Positions 36,803 through 45,071 of a stretch of DNA of 64,000 nt are shown here, in pieces. Where the stretch lies: positions 558,001-622,000 of the forward strand of contig NZ_CP015772.1 in NCBI RefSeq assembly GCF_001654455.1, read 5' to 3'. The notes under the pieces were generated by a model that made no database searches, was not told the DNA's origin, and saw nothing but the letters and a program-made list of their open reading frames with translations. This stretch comes from Niabella ginsenosidivorans (GTDB taxonomy: Bacteria > Bacteroidota > Bacteroidia > Chitinophagales > Chitinophagaceae). Numbering within the stretch: position 1 is the stretch's first letter; each line of letters begins with the position of its first letter. The position numbers were made by a program, and so were the translations under genes.

Positions 36803-37039
36803 TTATTTTGCCGGTTGAAATACATAGTCTACCGCATCCATCGGGCTTATTAAGCAGGAAGCTTCCACTTTCAGTATACACGCTATTTTAAAAAGTGTCT
36901 GGATTTCCGGTTGCTTAAAATTCCGGCACCAGGTAGAAACGGTTCCCGGTGTAACTCCAAGGGCAGCAGCTAAGTCCTTTTGACTGGTTTCCCGTTCCGC
37001 CAGCACCACTTTTATTCTATTGAAGTTTTTTCCTTCCAT
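36803..37039 (-). CDS. Small XRE-family helix-turn-helix protein B
   Basis: A 78-residue paralogue of protein A: NRIKVVLAERETSQKDLAAALGV, recognition region TPGTVSTWCRNFKQPEIQTL, then FKIACILKVEASCLI and a short tail. No signal peptide or other domain. It lies 72 nt upstream of protein A in the same direction and may be co-transcribed. The close spacing of two paralogues and a third HTH protein suggests a local duplication series of regulators with unknown targets. Confidence 0.85.
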   Translation of the reverse strand: MEGKNFNRIKVVLAERETSQKDLAAALGVTPGTVSTWCRNFKQPEIQTLFKIACILKVEASCLISPMDAVDYVFQPAK

Positions 37040-37123
37040 GCCCTTAATTACCTTTTAAATTGAAGCAATCAATTTGAGAGGTTCTGGTGAAAAGCTTCCA
37101 AAAAGAAGCGTGCATAGTGCTGT

Positions 37124-37477
37124 TTATTTATTCTTTGTCTTTGTATCCTTTGTCTTTGCTAACGCTTTTATATATTTGTTCAGTTCTTGTTCTGTTATGG
37201 AATCAAAGGTTTCCCCGAATTGTTTGAAGCTATATCCCAGTGTATTTAAAATACGATATAGTGTATAGGTCTTCATTTCAGATTTTGCAGTTATAATGTC
37301 TGAAATAGTAGCTTTGCGGATCCCTGTGCTGCTGGATATTTTACTATAGCTGTCATCTATGCCGGGAAAAGAAGGACTGTCAGGAGCGCGGTTTACATCC
37401 TTATTTTTAAAAATAAGTTTTTTCAACGCCAACGCATACCTGCACTTAATTGTATACTGCCCTTCTTCCTCAACCAT
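37124..37477 (-). CDS. HTH-type regulator, third in the cluster
   Basis: A 117-residue soluble protein. The N-terminal part is basic (LALKKLIFKNKDVNR). The middle (about residues 45-85) has an XRE-like helix-turn-helix: YSKISSSTGIRKATISDIITAKSEMKTYTLYRILNTLGYSF. The C-terminal tail, FDSITEQELNKYIKALAKTKD, is helical and Lys-rich. A dyad (37509-37528) just upstream of its start is a likely autoregulatory operator. A decayed copy of its 3' end lies at 36363-36473. The targets are unknown. Confidence 0.75.
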   Translation of the reverse strand: MVEEEGQYTIKCRYALALKKLIFKNKDVNRAPDSPSFPGIDDSYSKISSSTGIRKATISDIITAKSEMKTYTLYRILNTLGYSFKQFGETFDSITEQELNKYIKALAKTKDTKTKNK

Positions 37478-37508
37478 ATGGAAAAAAACAGCTTTTCAAA
37501 ATATTTTT

Positions 37509-37528
37509 TGTTACGGTGTAGCGTAACA
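37509..37528. promoter_or_regulatory. Operator-like dyad upstream of the HTH gene
   Basis: TGTTACG (37509-37515) and CGTAACA (37522-37528) are perfect inverted arms separated by 6 nt. The centre lies about 40 nt upstream of the HTH start at 37477, a classic place for an autorepressor operator. It also lies about 50 nt upstream of the promoter proposed for the structured RNA on the other strand. Confidence 0.45.
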
Positions 37529-37566
37529 TTCGTTTTTTTCCTATATTTACGTTAGAATTGTTGTAT

Positions 37567-37574
37567 TAAATTTG
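37567..37574 (+). promoter_or_regulatory. -7 element in front of the structured RNA candidate
   Basis: TAAATTTG matches the TAnnTTTG consensus. A TTTA 17 nt upstream is a weak -33. The predicted start is about 37581, some 35 nt before the first stem of the structured segment. Confidence 0.35.
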
Positions 37575-37580
37575 CGATTA

Positions 37581-37753
37581 CTTCATAAAAGCATTTGAAG
37601 CATTCGCTTAGAGTCTCGAATAGAAACCTGAGAAATTTCTAATTGGAACGGGATGATAAGACGAATAGCTCACGACCCGGGCGTGGGCTCTCTTATCCGT
37701 TCCAGGGCTTCTCAGGGCCTCTATTCGGTAAGTTGAGCACCGCGCCTTTTTTT
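37581..37753 (+). ncRNA. Candidate structured RNA (long multi-segment hairpin)
   Basis: The segment 37617-37727 folds back on itself in a nested series of stems: CGAATAGA / TCTATTCG (37617-37624 with 37720-37727), CCTGAGAA / TTCTCAGG (37627-37634 with 37709-37716), GGAACGG / CCGTTCC (37645-37651 with 37697-37703) and ATAAGA / TCTTAT (37656-37661 with 37691-37696). The apical stem is GCTCACG / CGTGGGC (37668-37674 with 37682-37688) with a 7-nt loop. That is 36 pairs, nearly all Watson-Crick. A run of seven T (37747-37753) follows, and a -7 promoter match precedes. It contains no protein frame. The shape is roughly 6S-like, but I cannot identify it with any known family. Confidence 0.5.
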
Positions 37754-38065
37754 GTTCGCTTGCCAATAAACGGGACTCATCTAACTTATATGAGATGAGC
37801 AAACTGCCTGCATATTATTTTTTGCATCATCAGACCTGCAATTTAGGAGGCCGGCATCACGCCCTGTTTAATGCCAGGTTTGCCTGCAAGCCTAAAAATC
37901 CTGTATAAGGTTGGTTATTACCGGGCGGCGGGCTGGTTTTTCTCATGTAACGGCCCGGCCTGCTCCGGTATCGGAGGGCGCTGAAAACACCTTTTGAATG
38001 CTGATCTATTTTGCTATGCCCATAATTTTCCTAAATAATATTGCTTCATTCTTAATGCTTAAAAT
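37754..38065. other. Spacer before the TlpA-like gene
   Basis: No gene is visible. It contains a second hairpin, CTCATCT / AGATGAG (37776-37782 with 37793-37799), shortly after the structured RNA candidate, and the likely promoter of the TlpA-SusC-SusD group (38010-38043). Confidence 0.4.
38010..38043 (+). promoter_or_regulatory. Probable promoter of the TlpA-SusC-SusD group
   Basis: TTTG (38010-38013) and TAATATTG (38036-38043, one mismatch to TAnnTTTG) are separated by 22 nt, slightly longer than typical. Transcription would begin near 38049, 17 nt before the start codon. Confidence 0.4.
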
Positions 38066-38659
38066 ATGAAAAAAATAACGCTGCTGAGCGTAATGGCTGG
38101 CCTATGCACCTGCATTTTTAGCCAGGACTATGGTTATGATTTAAAAACTCTTGATGCTCCCTTGTTTATTGGAGACTATATAAAAAAAACAACACCACTG
38201 GGTAGGTTTATTAATTATAAAAAAGATACGGCATCTCTTGCAGATTTTGAGGGCCGGTTGGTCATATTAAGCTTCTGGTTCACTACCTGTGGTTCCTGTG
38301 TTGCCATGTTCCCAAAAGAAGACGCATTGCAAAAGCAGTTTAATAAAAATATACAGTTTATAATGGTTACTTATGAGCCGGAGCAGAAAGTACGGGCCTT
38401 TATTAAAAGCTGGGAGCAGAAAAACAATACCCATTTTAATATGCCGGTAATTGTAGGGGATACAGTGTTGAGAAAAGCCATCCGCAATTTTGCCAATCCA
38501 AATTACGCATGGTTGTTGCCGGAGGGTAAGCTGGTGGCCCAAACCACAGAATATTTTATTAACAGCTATGGCATTAATGCTGCACTGTACAGCTGGGCTG
38601 AAGAGAACAACCAAACGAGGTACAAAGCTCCGGCGAAAAATAAAAAACCAGTTCGCTAA
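38066..38659 (+). CDS. TlpA-like thioredoxin-fold protein, exported
   Basis: A 197-residue periplasmic thioredoxin-fold protein. Signal peptide MKKITLLSVMAGLCTCIFS, then FEGRLVILSFWFTTCGSC with the active-site CGSC (about residues 75-78), and a cis-Pro region later in the fold. TlpA-like proteins of this type reduce or oxidise periplasmic disulfides. The neighbouring SusC and SusD genes follow directly, 17 nt downstream. Proteins of this kind are often found in Bacteroidota uptake loci; the role there is not established. Confidence 0.88.
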   Translation: MKKITLLSVMAGLCTCIFSQDYGYDLKTLDAPLFIGDYIKKTTPLGRFINYKKDTASLADFEGRLVILSFWFTTCGSCVAMFPKEDALQKQFNKNIQFIMVTYEPEQKVRAFIKSWEQKNNTHFNMPVIVGDTVLRKAIRNFANPNYAWLLPEGKLVAQTTEYFINSYGINAALYSWAEENNQTRYKAPAKNKKPVR

Positions 38660-38676
38660 CCTTAAACAAGCACTAT

Positions 38677-41600
38677 ATGAGAAGTATAATTACAGCCATT
38701 TGCGTGTTGCTGCTGGTGGCAGCTCATGCACAATCCATGCATCCATTAAAAGGGCAGGTTAAAGACTCACTTACCGGAATACCTGTTGCTGGTGCTACTC
38801 TTTTTTCCCTGTTTGGCAAAAAAGCTGCGCTTACGGGTGCGGATGGCAACTTTACTCTGGAGGTAACAAAAGAGGACACAGTTATTATATCACATGTTAA
38901 TTACACTACACAAAGAGTACCGGTAAAGTGGAACCAAAGTTATCTGGTAGCAACCCTGGCTCCCAAAAATCTACAGATGGAAGAAGTAACTATTAATACC
39001 GGCTACCAGAAGCTAAGACCTAACGAAGTAAACGGTAGTTTTTCTGTAATTACAAATGAAAAACTGAACGAGCAAAAAGGCACTTCTGTTTTAGACCGGC
39101 TTAATGGAGTTACCCCCGGTATGTTATTTAAAACCGGCAAAAATACCAGTAACGTCAATAACCCTTCCGTTATTTCCATAAGGGGAGAAAGTACAATAAA
39201 TGGTCCGCTTGATCCCCTGATCATATTGGATAATTTTCCATATGATGGAGATATAAATAATATAAATCCGAACGATGTGGAAAGCATCACTGTATTAAAA
39301 GATGCTGCGGCTACTTCTATTTACGGAGCAAAGGGTGGCAATGGGGTTATAGTGATCACTACCAAAAAAGGGAAGTTTAGCTCTCCTGTAAAGGTAGATG
39401 TAAGCAGCAACGCAATTGTTACCAACAGCCCCGATCTTTATCAATACAATCAATTGAGCGTTGACGAATACATAGGGGTAGAGGAGTACCTGTTTAATAA
39501 GGGATACTTCAACAGCACTATTAACGGGTTCTTTAAGCAAGGTATAACCCCCGCCGTAGAAGTATTTTCAAACAGGCGTAAGGGTTTGATAAGTGCAGCA
39601 GATTCAGCTGCTCAGATTGATTATCTTAAAACGGGCGATGCACAGGCATCATATAATAGTCTTTATAACAGGAGTACGGTAACCCTGCAAAACAGTGTTT
39701 CAGTTAGAGGTGGAAGCAGTGCCATTGCCTGGATGCTGGGAGGCAATTATGACAGAACCGTTAATTACGACCGCTCAAAAAACAACCGGGTAAACTTTCG
39801 TTTCAACAGCAGTTTCAAATTAGGAAAGCGGGTAATACTGAATGCAGGCGCTAATTATACCGCTACTACTATTTTGGCAGGCAGCCCTGCTTATAACAGT
39901 ATCCGGGTTTACAGTAACCGGGCAGTGCCTTACCTGCGCTTTAGAGATGAAGCCGGTAACCCGATAGCTTTAGCAAAGGATTATCTGAGAAGTTATACCG
40001 ATACTGCGGGGCAGGGAAGGCTGCTCGATTGGAATTATTACCCGGCTACAGATAATGATTTTATAAAGGATAAAACCAACAGGGAGGACCTGATAGGTAT
40101 AGCAGGTCTTACAGTAAAAATTATAGACGGACTGAATTTATATGTAAACTATCAATATCAAAAACAGACGGGAAGCCAGGAGAGATTGTATAAAGAGGAA
40201 AGTTATTATGCCCGCGACCTGATAAACCGTTATACCCAGTTGGGTGCTACGCCATATACAGACACATTCCGTATACCCAGGGGCGGAATTTTGCTGAATA
40301 ATTATTCCGGCATACTGTCTCATAACGGAAGGGCCCAACTGGCATATGATCACCGGTGGAAAGGTGTTGTTACTGCATTATCTACAATAGCCGGTATGGA
40401 GCTGCGTAGCACGGTAAGTGATGGCGGCAGCTACAGCCTGTATGGTTATCAGGAAGATCCGCTTAAAAGCATACCTGTTGATTATTACACTGCTTACCCA
40501 ACATTTATTACCGGTTTTACATCCCCGGTTCCTTTCGCTCCTCAAAGGAATGCGGTTGTTACTAACCGGTTTGTATCAGTATACTGGAATATGGCGCTTA
40601 CGCTGTATAACCGCTTTTATGTAAATAGCAGCCTGCGGCGGGATGCAGCAAATATTTTTGGTTTAAAAACCAATGATAAGTGGAATCCTTTCTGGTCTTC
40701 CGGTATTGGCTGGGAAATTTCTAAAGAGCATTTTTTTAATGCCAATGTGTTTAACTATCTGAAGCTGAAAGCCACACTGGGTACCAGTGGTATTGTAAAC
40801 CCTAACAAAACGGCAGATGCCATTATATATCTTTCAGATGCCCCGGTCTCACAATTCTTAAGAGGAAGCGTATCAGCTTTAAATAATCCTACCCTCAAAT
40901 GGGAAAAATCGAGACAGCTGAATATCGGGTTTGACTTTGCATACAGGCACAACCTTATTACAGGTTCTATCGAATATTATAATAAAAAAGGGAAGGATTT
41001 GTACGGACCGGCCCCATTCAATTATACAGCCTGGGGCGGAGCATCAACAATGGAACTAAATGTAGCTAATATGGAAGGAAACGGTATTGATGCAACGTTG
41101 AATTTCCGGGTAACAGATGGCGCAGTAAAATATACAACGAGTATTATTTTTGATTATAACCTTGCAAAAACAACAAAGTATTATGGACCTGATGCTGAAA
41201 AAACAGCCTTGTTGCTGGGAGATGGAAACACTATAAAGCCAATTGTTGGAAAGCCCTTGTATGCTATTGTAGCATATAAATGGGGCGGGTTAAATGCACA
41301 GGGAGATCCCATGGGATATGTAGGCGGCACTTTAAGCACTGATTATGCAGCTATACGCAATGAAGCAAACGATAAAGGCATAGAGGGTAATGTTCTATAT
41401 ATAGGCCCGGCGAATCCTGTAATTTACGGGGCCTGGAATCATACAATCCGCTGGAAGGGGTTAGAGCTTACCTGCAACCTGTTGTACAAACTGGGCTATT
41501 ATTTCAGAAAAGATGCACTCAACTATCAAACTTTGTATACCACCGGGGTGGGCAATCCGGAGTATACAAAGCGCTGGCAACAGCCGGGAGACGAAGCCAT

Positions 41601-41901
41601 AACAAATGTTCCTGCGCAGGTGTACACGAATTACCCGCAGTTTATACAAAGGAACACTTTTTATAATTCAGCTGAGATCCATGTGCTTCGCGGAGATCAT
41701 GTGCGGCTGCAATATATCAACCTTGTATACCACCCTGTAATTTCTCATGTTTTTATAAAAGATGCTGCGGTTAGCTTTAATGTAGCCAATCTTGGGATTT
41801 TATGGCGACAGAACAGGTATGGCCTGGATCCCGACTATAATTATACCACAACCATACCCCCGCGGCCGCAATTTTCTATAGGGCTTCAGGCAGGGTTTTA
41901 A
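38677..41901 (+). CDS. SusC/RagA-family TonB-linked outer-membrane receptor (second pair)
   Basis: A 1074-residue outer-membrane importer: signal peptide ending AHAQ near residue 19, a carboxypeptidase-D-regulatory-like domain (GQVKDSLTGIPVAGATLFS), the SusC region MEEVTINTGYQKL, a plug with LNGVTPGMLFKTG, ISIRGESTINGP and VLKDAAATSIYGAKGGNGV. The barrel ends with the aromatic AGF. It differs strongly from the first SusC in the plug and barrel, so it should bind another ligand. No glycoside hydrolase, sulfatase or peptidase lies in this operon. Confidence 0.95.
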   Translation: MRSIITAICVLLLVAAHAQSMHPLKGQVKDSLTGIPVAGATLFSLFGKKAALTGADGNFTLEVTKEDTVIISHVNYTTQRVPVKWNQSYLVATLAPKNLQMEEVTINTGYQKLRPNEVNGSFSVITNEKLNEQKGTSVLDRLNGVTPGMLFKTGKNTSNVNNPSVISIRGESTINGPLDPLIILDNFPYDGDINNINPNDVESITVLKDAAATSIYGAKGGNGVIVITTKKGKFSSPVKVDVSSNAIVTNSPDLYQYNQLSVDEYIGVEEYLFNKGYFNSTINGFFKQGITPAVEVFSNRRKGLISAADSAAQIDYLKTGDAQASYNSLYNRSTVTLQNSVSVRGGSSAIAWMLGGNYDRTVNYDRSKNNRVNFRFNSSFKLGKRVILNAGANYTATTILAGSPAYNSIRVYSNRAVPYLRFRDEAGNPIALAKDYLRSYTDTAGQGRLLDWNYYPATDNDFIKDKTNREDLIGIAGLTVKIIDGLNLYVNYQYQKQTGSQERLYKEESYYARDLINRYTQLGATPYTDTFRIPRGGILLNNYSGILSHNGRAQLAYDHRWKGVVTALSTIAGMELRSTVSDGGSYSLYGYQEDPLKSIPVDYYTAYPTFITGFTSPVPFAPQRNAVVTNRFVSVYWNMALTLYNRFYVNSSLRRDAANIFGLKTNDKWNPFWSSGIGWEISKEHFFNANVFNYLKLKATLGTSGIVNPNKTADAIIYLSDAPVSQFLRGSVSALNNPTLKWEKSRQLNIGFDFAYRHNLITGSIEYYNKKGKDLYGPAPFNYTAWGGASTMELNVANMEGNGIDATLNFRVTDGAVKYTTSIIFDYNLAKTTKYYGPDAEKTALLLGDGNTIKPIVGKPLYAIVAYKWGGLNAQGDPMGYVGGTLSTDYAAIRNEANDKGIEGNVLYIGPANPVIYGAWNHTIRWKGLELTCNLLYKLGYYFRKDALNYQTLYTTGVGNPEYTKRWQQPGDEAITNVPAQVYTNYPQFIQRNTFYNSAEIHVLRGDHVRLQYINLVYHPVISHVFIKDAAVSFNVANLGILWRQNRYGLDPDYNYTTTIPPRPQFSIGLQAGF

Positions 41902-41925
41902 ATTCATTTCAAAAAGCACAGACAT

Positions 41926-43302
41926 ATGAAAATAATTGTTTCTGTTATACGAGCATTCTATTGCTTTGCAGCACTGGCCTTCCTGGCTTCCTGCAGCAGG
42001 TTTCTGGATAAAAAGGCAGATTCCAGTATTGATACGCCTAATTCAATACAGGTTTTACAGGCGCTGCTGGATAATTCTGATGTATTTAATATTTCTATAA
42101 CTCCGGCCTTCGGAGAAGCGTCAGCAGATGATTATTTTGTTGAAGAAACAACACTTAAAACACTGGAGGAGCGTCTTAGCAGTATTTATACCTGGAATCC
42201 GATTCCTTATAAATACAGTAATGATTGGTCTGCCTGTTATACAACGGTGTACTATGCCAATTTGTGTCTTGAATCAATAGAGAAAATTCCGAGAAATCCG
42301 GCTAATGAAAGTCAATGGGATTATATTAAAGGCGCCGCATTATTTCACAGGGCATATGCATTCCTGAACCTCGCCTGGACATTTTCGAAAGCATATGATG
42401 AGGCTTCTGCAAATACGGACATGGGAATTGACTTAAGATTGCAATCGGATTTTAAAGTACCTTCAAAACGAAGTTCGGTAGCCGAAACTTATGAACGAAT
42501 TATTTCAGATGCAAAAGCGTCGTTAATTTATCTGCCGGATTCAACCAATCATGTGTTCCGGCCTTCCAGAGCCGCGGCATCGGGGCTTTTAGCCCGGGCC
42601 TATTTATCCATGCGCAATTATGATAGTGCATTTAAGTATGCTGATATCTGTCTTTCAATTAAAAGTGATTTGCTGGATTATAATACTGTTACAGATAATG
42701 ATAATCCTTTTTCAAATACTGCGTATAATGGGGAGACCATCTTTTACTCCTCTATGAATTTCTCATCTCCCCAGGAATTGCTGGAAAGAAACTATGGGAG
42801 AGCTATGATAGATACTTTGTTGTATAGCCAGTATGACGAAAATGATTTGAGAAAGACACTGTTTTTTATTTCAAACGGATCCTATTTCGAATTTAAAGGA
42901 ATGTATAGCGTTGGCGTAAGCCGCTATTTTACAGGGATTGCCTTAGATGAGATTTACCTGATTCATGCTGAGTGCAGTGTGCGCCTTGGCAGGTCCCAGA
43001 TTGCTCTGAAAGATTTGAACGAATTACTTAGGAAACGATGGAATAAAGATGATGCGTATAAAGAATTAGCTCTGAATGATGATAAGGAAGTGCTGGCATT
43101 GGTGCTTAAAGAACGGAGAAAAGAATTGCTGATGCGCGGGCTCCGCTGGGCGGATATAAAACGGCTGAATAAGGAGGGCGCTAATATTGTCCCTGCCCGC
43201 TTTGTTGATGGTGCTGTAATAGAACTGCCGGTAAATGATTCCCGGTATGCATTGCCTTTGCCGGATGACATTATTAACATAACAGGCATGCAACAAAACT
43301 AA
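41926..43302 (+). CDS. SusD/RagB-family lipoprotein (second pair)
   Basis: A 458-residue SusD-family surface lipoprotein, with lipidation at Cys23 (LAFLASC) and start SRFLDKKADSSIDTPNS. It has the RagB fold marks GAALFHRAYAFLNLAWTFSKAY and ERRKELLMRGLRWADIKRL. It follows susC by 24 nt. The length is short for SusD (450-550), as in the subset that pairs with peptide- or unknown-ligand receptors. The hairpin that overlaps its stop codon acts as terminator. Confidence 0.95.
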   Translation: MKIIVSVIRAFYCFAALAFLASCSRFLDKKADSSIDTPNSIQVLQALLDNSDVFNISITPAFGEASADDYFVEETTLKTLEERLSSIYTWNPIPYKYSNDWSACYTTVYYANLCLESIEKIPRNPANESQWDYIKGAALFHRAYAFLNLAWTFSKAYDEASANTDMGIDLRLQSDFKVPSKRSSVAETYERIISDAKASLIYLPDSTNHVFRPSRAAASGLLARAYLSMRNYDSAFKYADICLSIKSDLLDYNTVTDNDNPFSNTAYNGETIFYSSMNFSSPQELLERNYGRAMIDTLLYSQYDENDLRKTLFFISNGSYFEFKGMYSVGVSRYFTGIALDEIYLIHAECSVRLGRSQIALKDLNELLRKRWNKDDAYKELALNDDKEVLALVLKERRKELLMRGLRWADIKRLNKEGANIVPARFVDGAVIELPVNDSRYALPLPDDIINITGMQQN

Positions 43303-43324
43303 AGGGCTGAGACCCTTTAGTTTT
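43295..43324. terminator. Bidirectional terminator between SusD 2 and the DUF6520-like gene
   Basis: AAAACTAAAGGG (43295-43306) pairs perfectly with CCCTTTAGTTTT (43313-43324) around the loop CTGAGA. The A-tract and T-tract ends make it work for both the plus-strand susD and the minus-strand small gene. Confidence 0.85.
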
Positions 43325-43336
43325 GATAATTTAACC

Positions 43337-43741
43337 CTACTGATCCTGGTTAAATGCGCTTGCTGAATATGTTCCGTCCTTCGCTTCAGCAACTCTGTAG
43401 GTAGAGCCATTGCCCTTGTCGTTCAGTGCTGTAATGGTGAGGTTGGATCCGGCTAAAGTGGAATTTGTAGCATGAGCAGCATCAACGGCAATGGTACAGG
43501 CCTTAGGTTTATTAATATCTGAACAGGGACTGGCGGTGCCAATAAATTGCCAGTTAGAGAGGTCTCTGACAGCATCAGGGTCTGTGGCATCGCCCATGAA
43601 TTCATAAACCTTGTCATTAACAACCGGCGCACGGCTTGGCATCCTTTTGCTACTGAAGGCAAAAGCAGCAAATGTAACAACGATCAGTGCCAGCAAAGGC
43701 AGAACAAATTTTAATGTCCGAAGACTTTTTATGTGCAACAT
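43337..43741 (-). CDS. Small exported protein, DUF6520-like
   Basis: A protein of about 134 residues. The chosen start (43741) gives MLHIKSLRTLKFVLPLLALIVVTFAAFAFSS, a clear signal peptide. The mature part has DLSNWQFIGTASPCSDINKPKACTIAVDAA, where the two cysteines and the WQF/CTIAV pattern resemble DUF6520 proteins of Bacteroidota, which sit next to SusC/SusD/TlpA groups. Family assignment is by memory. The frame is open nine codons upstream, but this start fits the signal peptide better. Its function is unknown; it could be a secreted or surface factor related to the neighbouring receptor. Confidence 0.6.
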   Translation of the reverse strand: MLHIKSLRTLKFVLPLLALIVVTFAAFAFSSKRMPSRAPVVNDKVYEFMGDATDPDAVRDLSNWQFIGTASPCSDINKPKACTIAVDAAHATNSTLAGSNLTITALNDKGNGSTYRVAEAKDGTYSASAFNQDQ

Positions 43742-43995
43742 AAAAATTGATTTTAAAAGGTTAAACAAAAAGATGTAATAAAGCTTGTTTTACTGCGCAG
43801 TAAATATAAGCTGCTGGCTGCTGTATTAAGGTTGATACAGCAAACCGGTTTTGAGGATGTTGCCTACTATTTTCTACAGGTGTTCGGCACCCCCTGGGGA
43901 AGCTGCACTAAAGGCAGTTCTTAATAAGTTCTTTGAATCATTTCATTCCAAAGATGCGGCGCAAATAAAGCGTTGAGGTTATCCAATCGTGTTTT

Positions 43996-44982
43996 TTATT
44001 TCCGGTAATGACTGGGCGCAAGCCCGTAATATTTTTTAAATGCCTTGGAAAAATTAGAAAGGGCGGAAAAACCCATATCCAGTGCAATATCCGTGAGTGC
44101 CTCATCGGTATTAATGACCCGTGTAAAAGCTTCATCCATACGGTAAGCGTGCCAGTAGCGGTAAGGAGGTATATGAAAACGGAGAGCGAATAGCTTTTTA
44201 AGGAAGGTTTCATTCATGCCGGCCTGCCGGGCGAGTTGACGCAAATTGGGTTCTTCTGTTAGATTTTTGAGCAGCAATATACTCACACGATTTACCTCGC
44301 TGACCTCATTTAATGTAATAATGCGGTTGTTAAGCTGCAATTCCATTTTGCAGGCCAGTGCGGCGCATAACAACAGCTTTACCAGTAGTTCCAGCATCAG
44401 CTCGTTTATCACAGGAGCCCGCAGTAACTGCAGAATCCGTTTGGCAAGGTATACCATATCCTGCGTGGCAAAAAGGTGACGGGGAAATATTTGAACAGCG
44501 GTTGTAGCAGCATCGATGGCTTCCAGAAAAGGGTTTACAACGTGGGGAAAGTAGGGAGCCAGTTGCTTTAAGAAGGGAATGGTGCAATGGATATCCAGCG
44601 TGGTATACTGCAGGCCCGGTTCAAATAACACACGGTCTTCCACGTAAGGGAGATAAAAGATATTGAACTGAGTTTCCTGCACCAGGCTATTGTACAACGT
44701 ATTCATTTGCTGAAACACACTGTTGTGGATCAGGAAGCTGAATTCGATAACAGGTACACCGGCCCGTACTTTAAACCAGCGCCGTAGGTGTACACTATAA
44801 GTGCTGTACCAAATGGCATACTCTGCCATTTGCCTGTGCTGAAAGAGCATATGTCCCCAGCCGCCGGATAATACCTGACTGGTCATGGAAGGTATAATAA
44901 GGGATTGATGCTGGTGTGGTTGTGGTGTGGACCAAAAGAAAGCATCATTGTTGGGCGAGGAAATTTCAAACAGGTTATCCAT
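43996..44982 (-). CDS. AraC-family transcriptional regulator
   Basis: A 328-residue regulator with an unassigned N-terminal sensory part (about 1-225) and a C-terminal AraC double helix-turn-helix (about 235-328): EPNLRQLARQAGMNETFLKKLFALRF and the second HTH DIALDMGFSALSNFSKAFKKYYGLAPSHYRK. It is related to the PchR/YbtA-type regulators that often govern siderophore genes. It is divergent from a hydroxamate-type operon 90 nt away, which makes it the likely regulator of that operon, possibly with the siderophore as inducer (inference). Confidence 0.9.
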   Translation of the reverse strand: MDNLFEISSPNNDAFFWSTPQPHQHQSLIIPSMTSQVLSGGWGHMLFQHRQMAEYAIWYSTYSVHLRRWFKVRAGVPVIEFSFLIHNSVFQQMNTLYNSLVQETQFNIFYLPYVEDRVLFEPGLQYTTLDIHCTIPFLKQLAPYFPHVVNPFLEAIDAATTAVQIFPRHLFATQDMVYLAKRILQLLRAPVINELMLELLVKLLLCAALACKMELQLNNRIITLNEVSEVNRVSILLLKNLTEEPNLRQLARQAGMNETFLKKLFALRFHIPPYRYWHAYRMDEAFTRVINTDEALTDIALDMGFSALSNFSKAFKKYYGLAPSHYRK

Positions 44983-45071
44983 AGTGTTCCGTATTTGGTT
45001 AAGGGTATTGCTTCCGGTTAGTAAAATGCCAGGAGCAGCCCATAGTTATTAATATAAAATTAATTATAAAT

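Noticed and set aside
37581-37753. Reading the structured segment as a retron, integron attC site or SRP RNA
   Set aside because: No reverse transcriptase or integrase is near, attC core sites are missing, and the SRP apical motif with its GGAA loop is absent.
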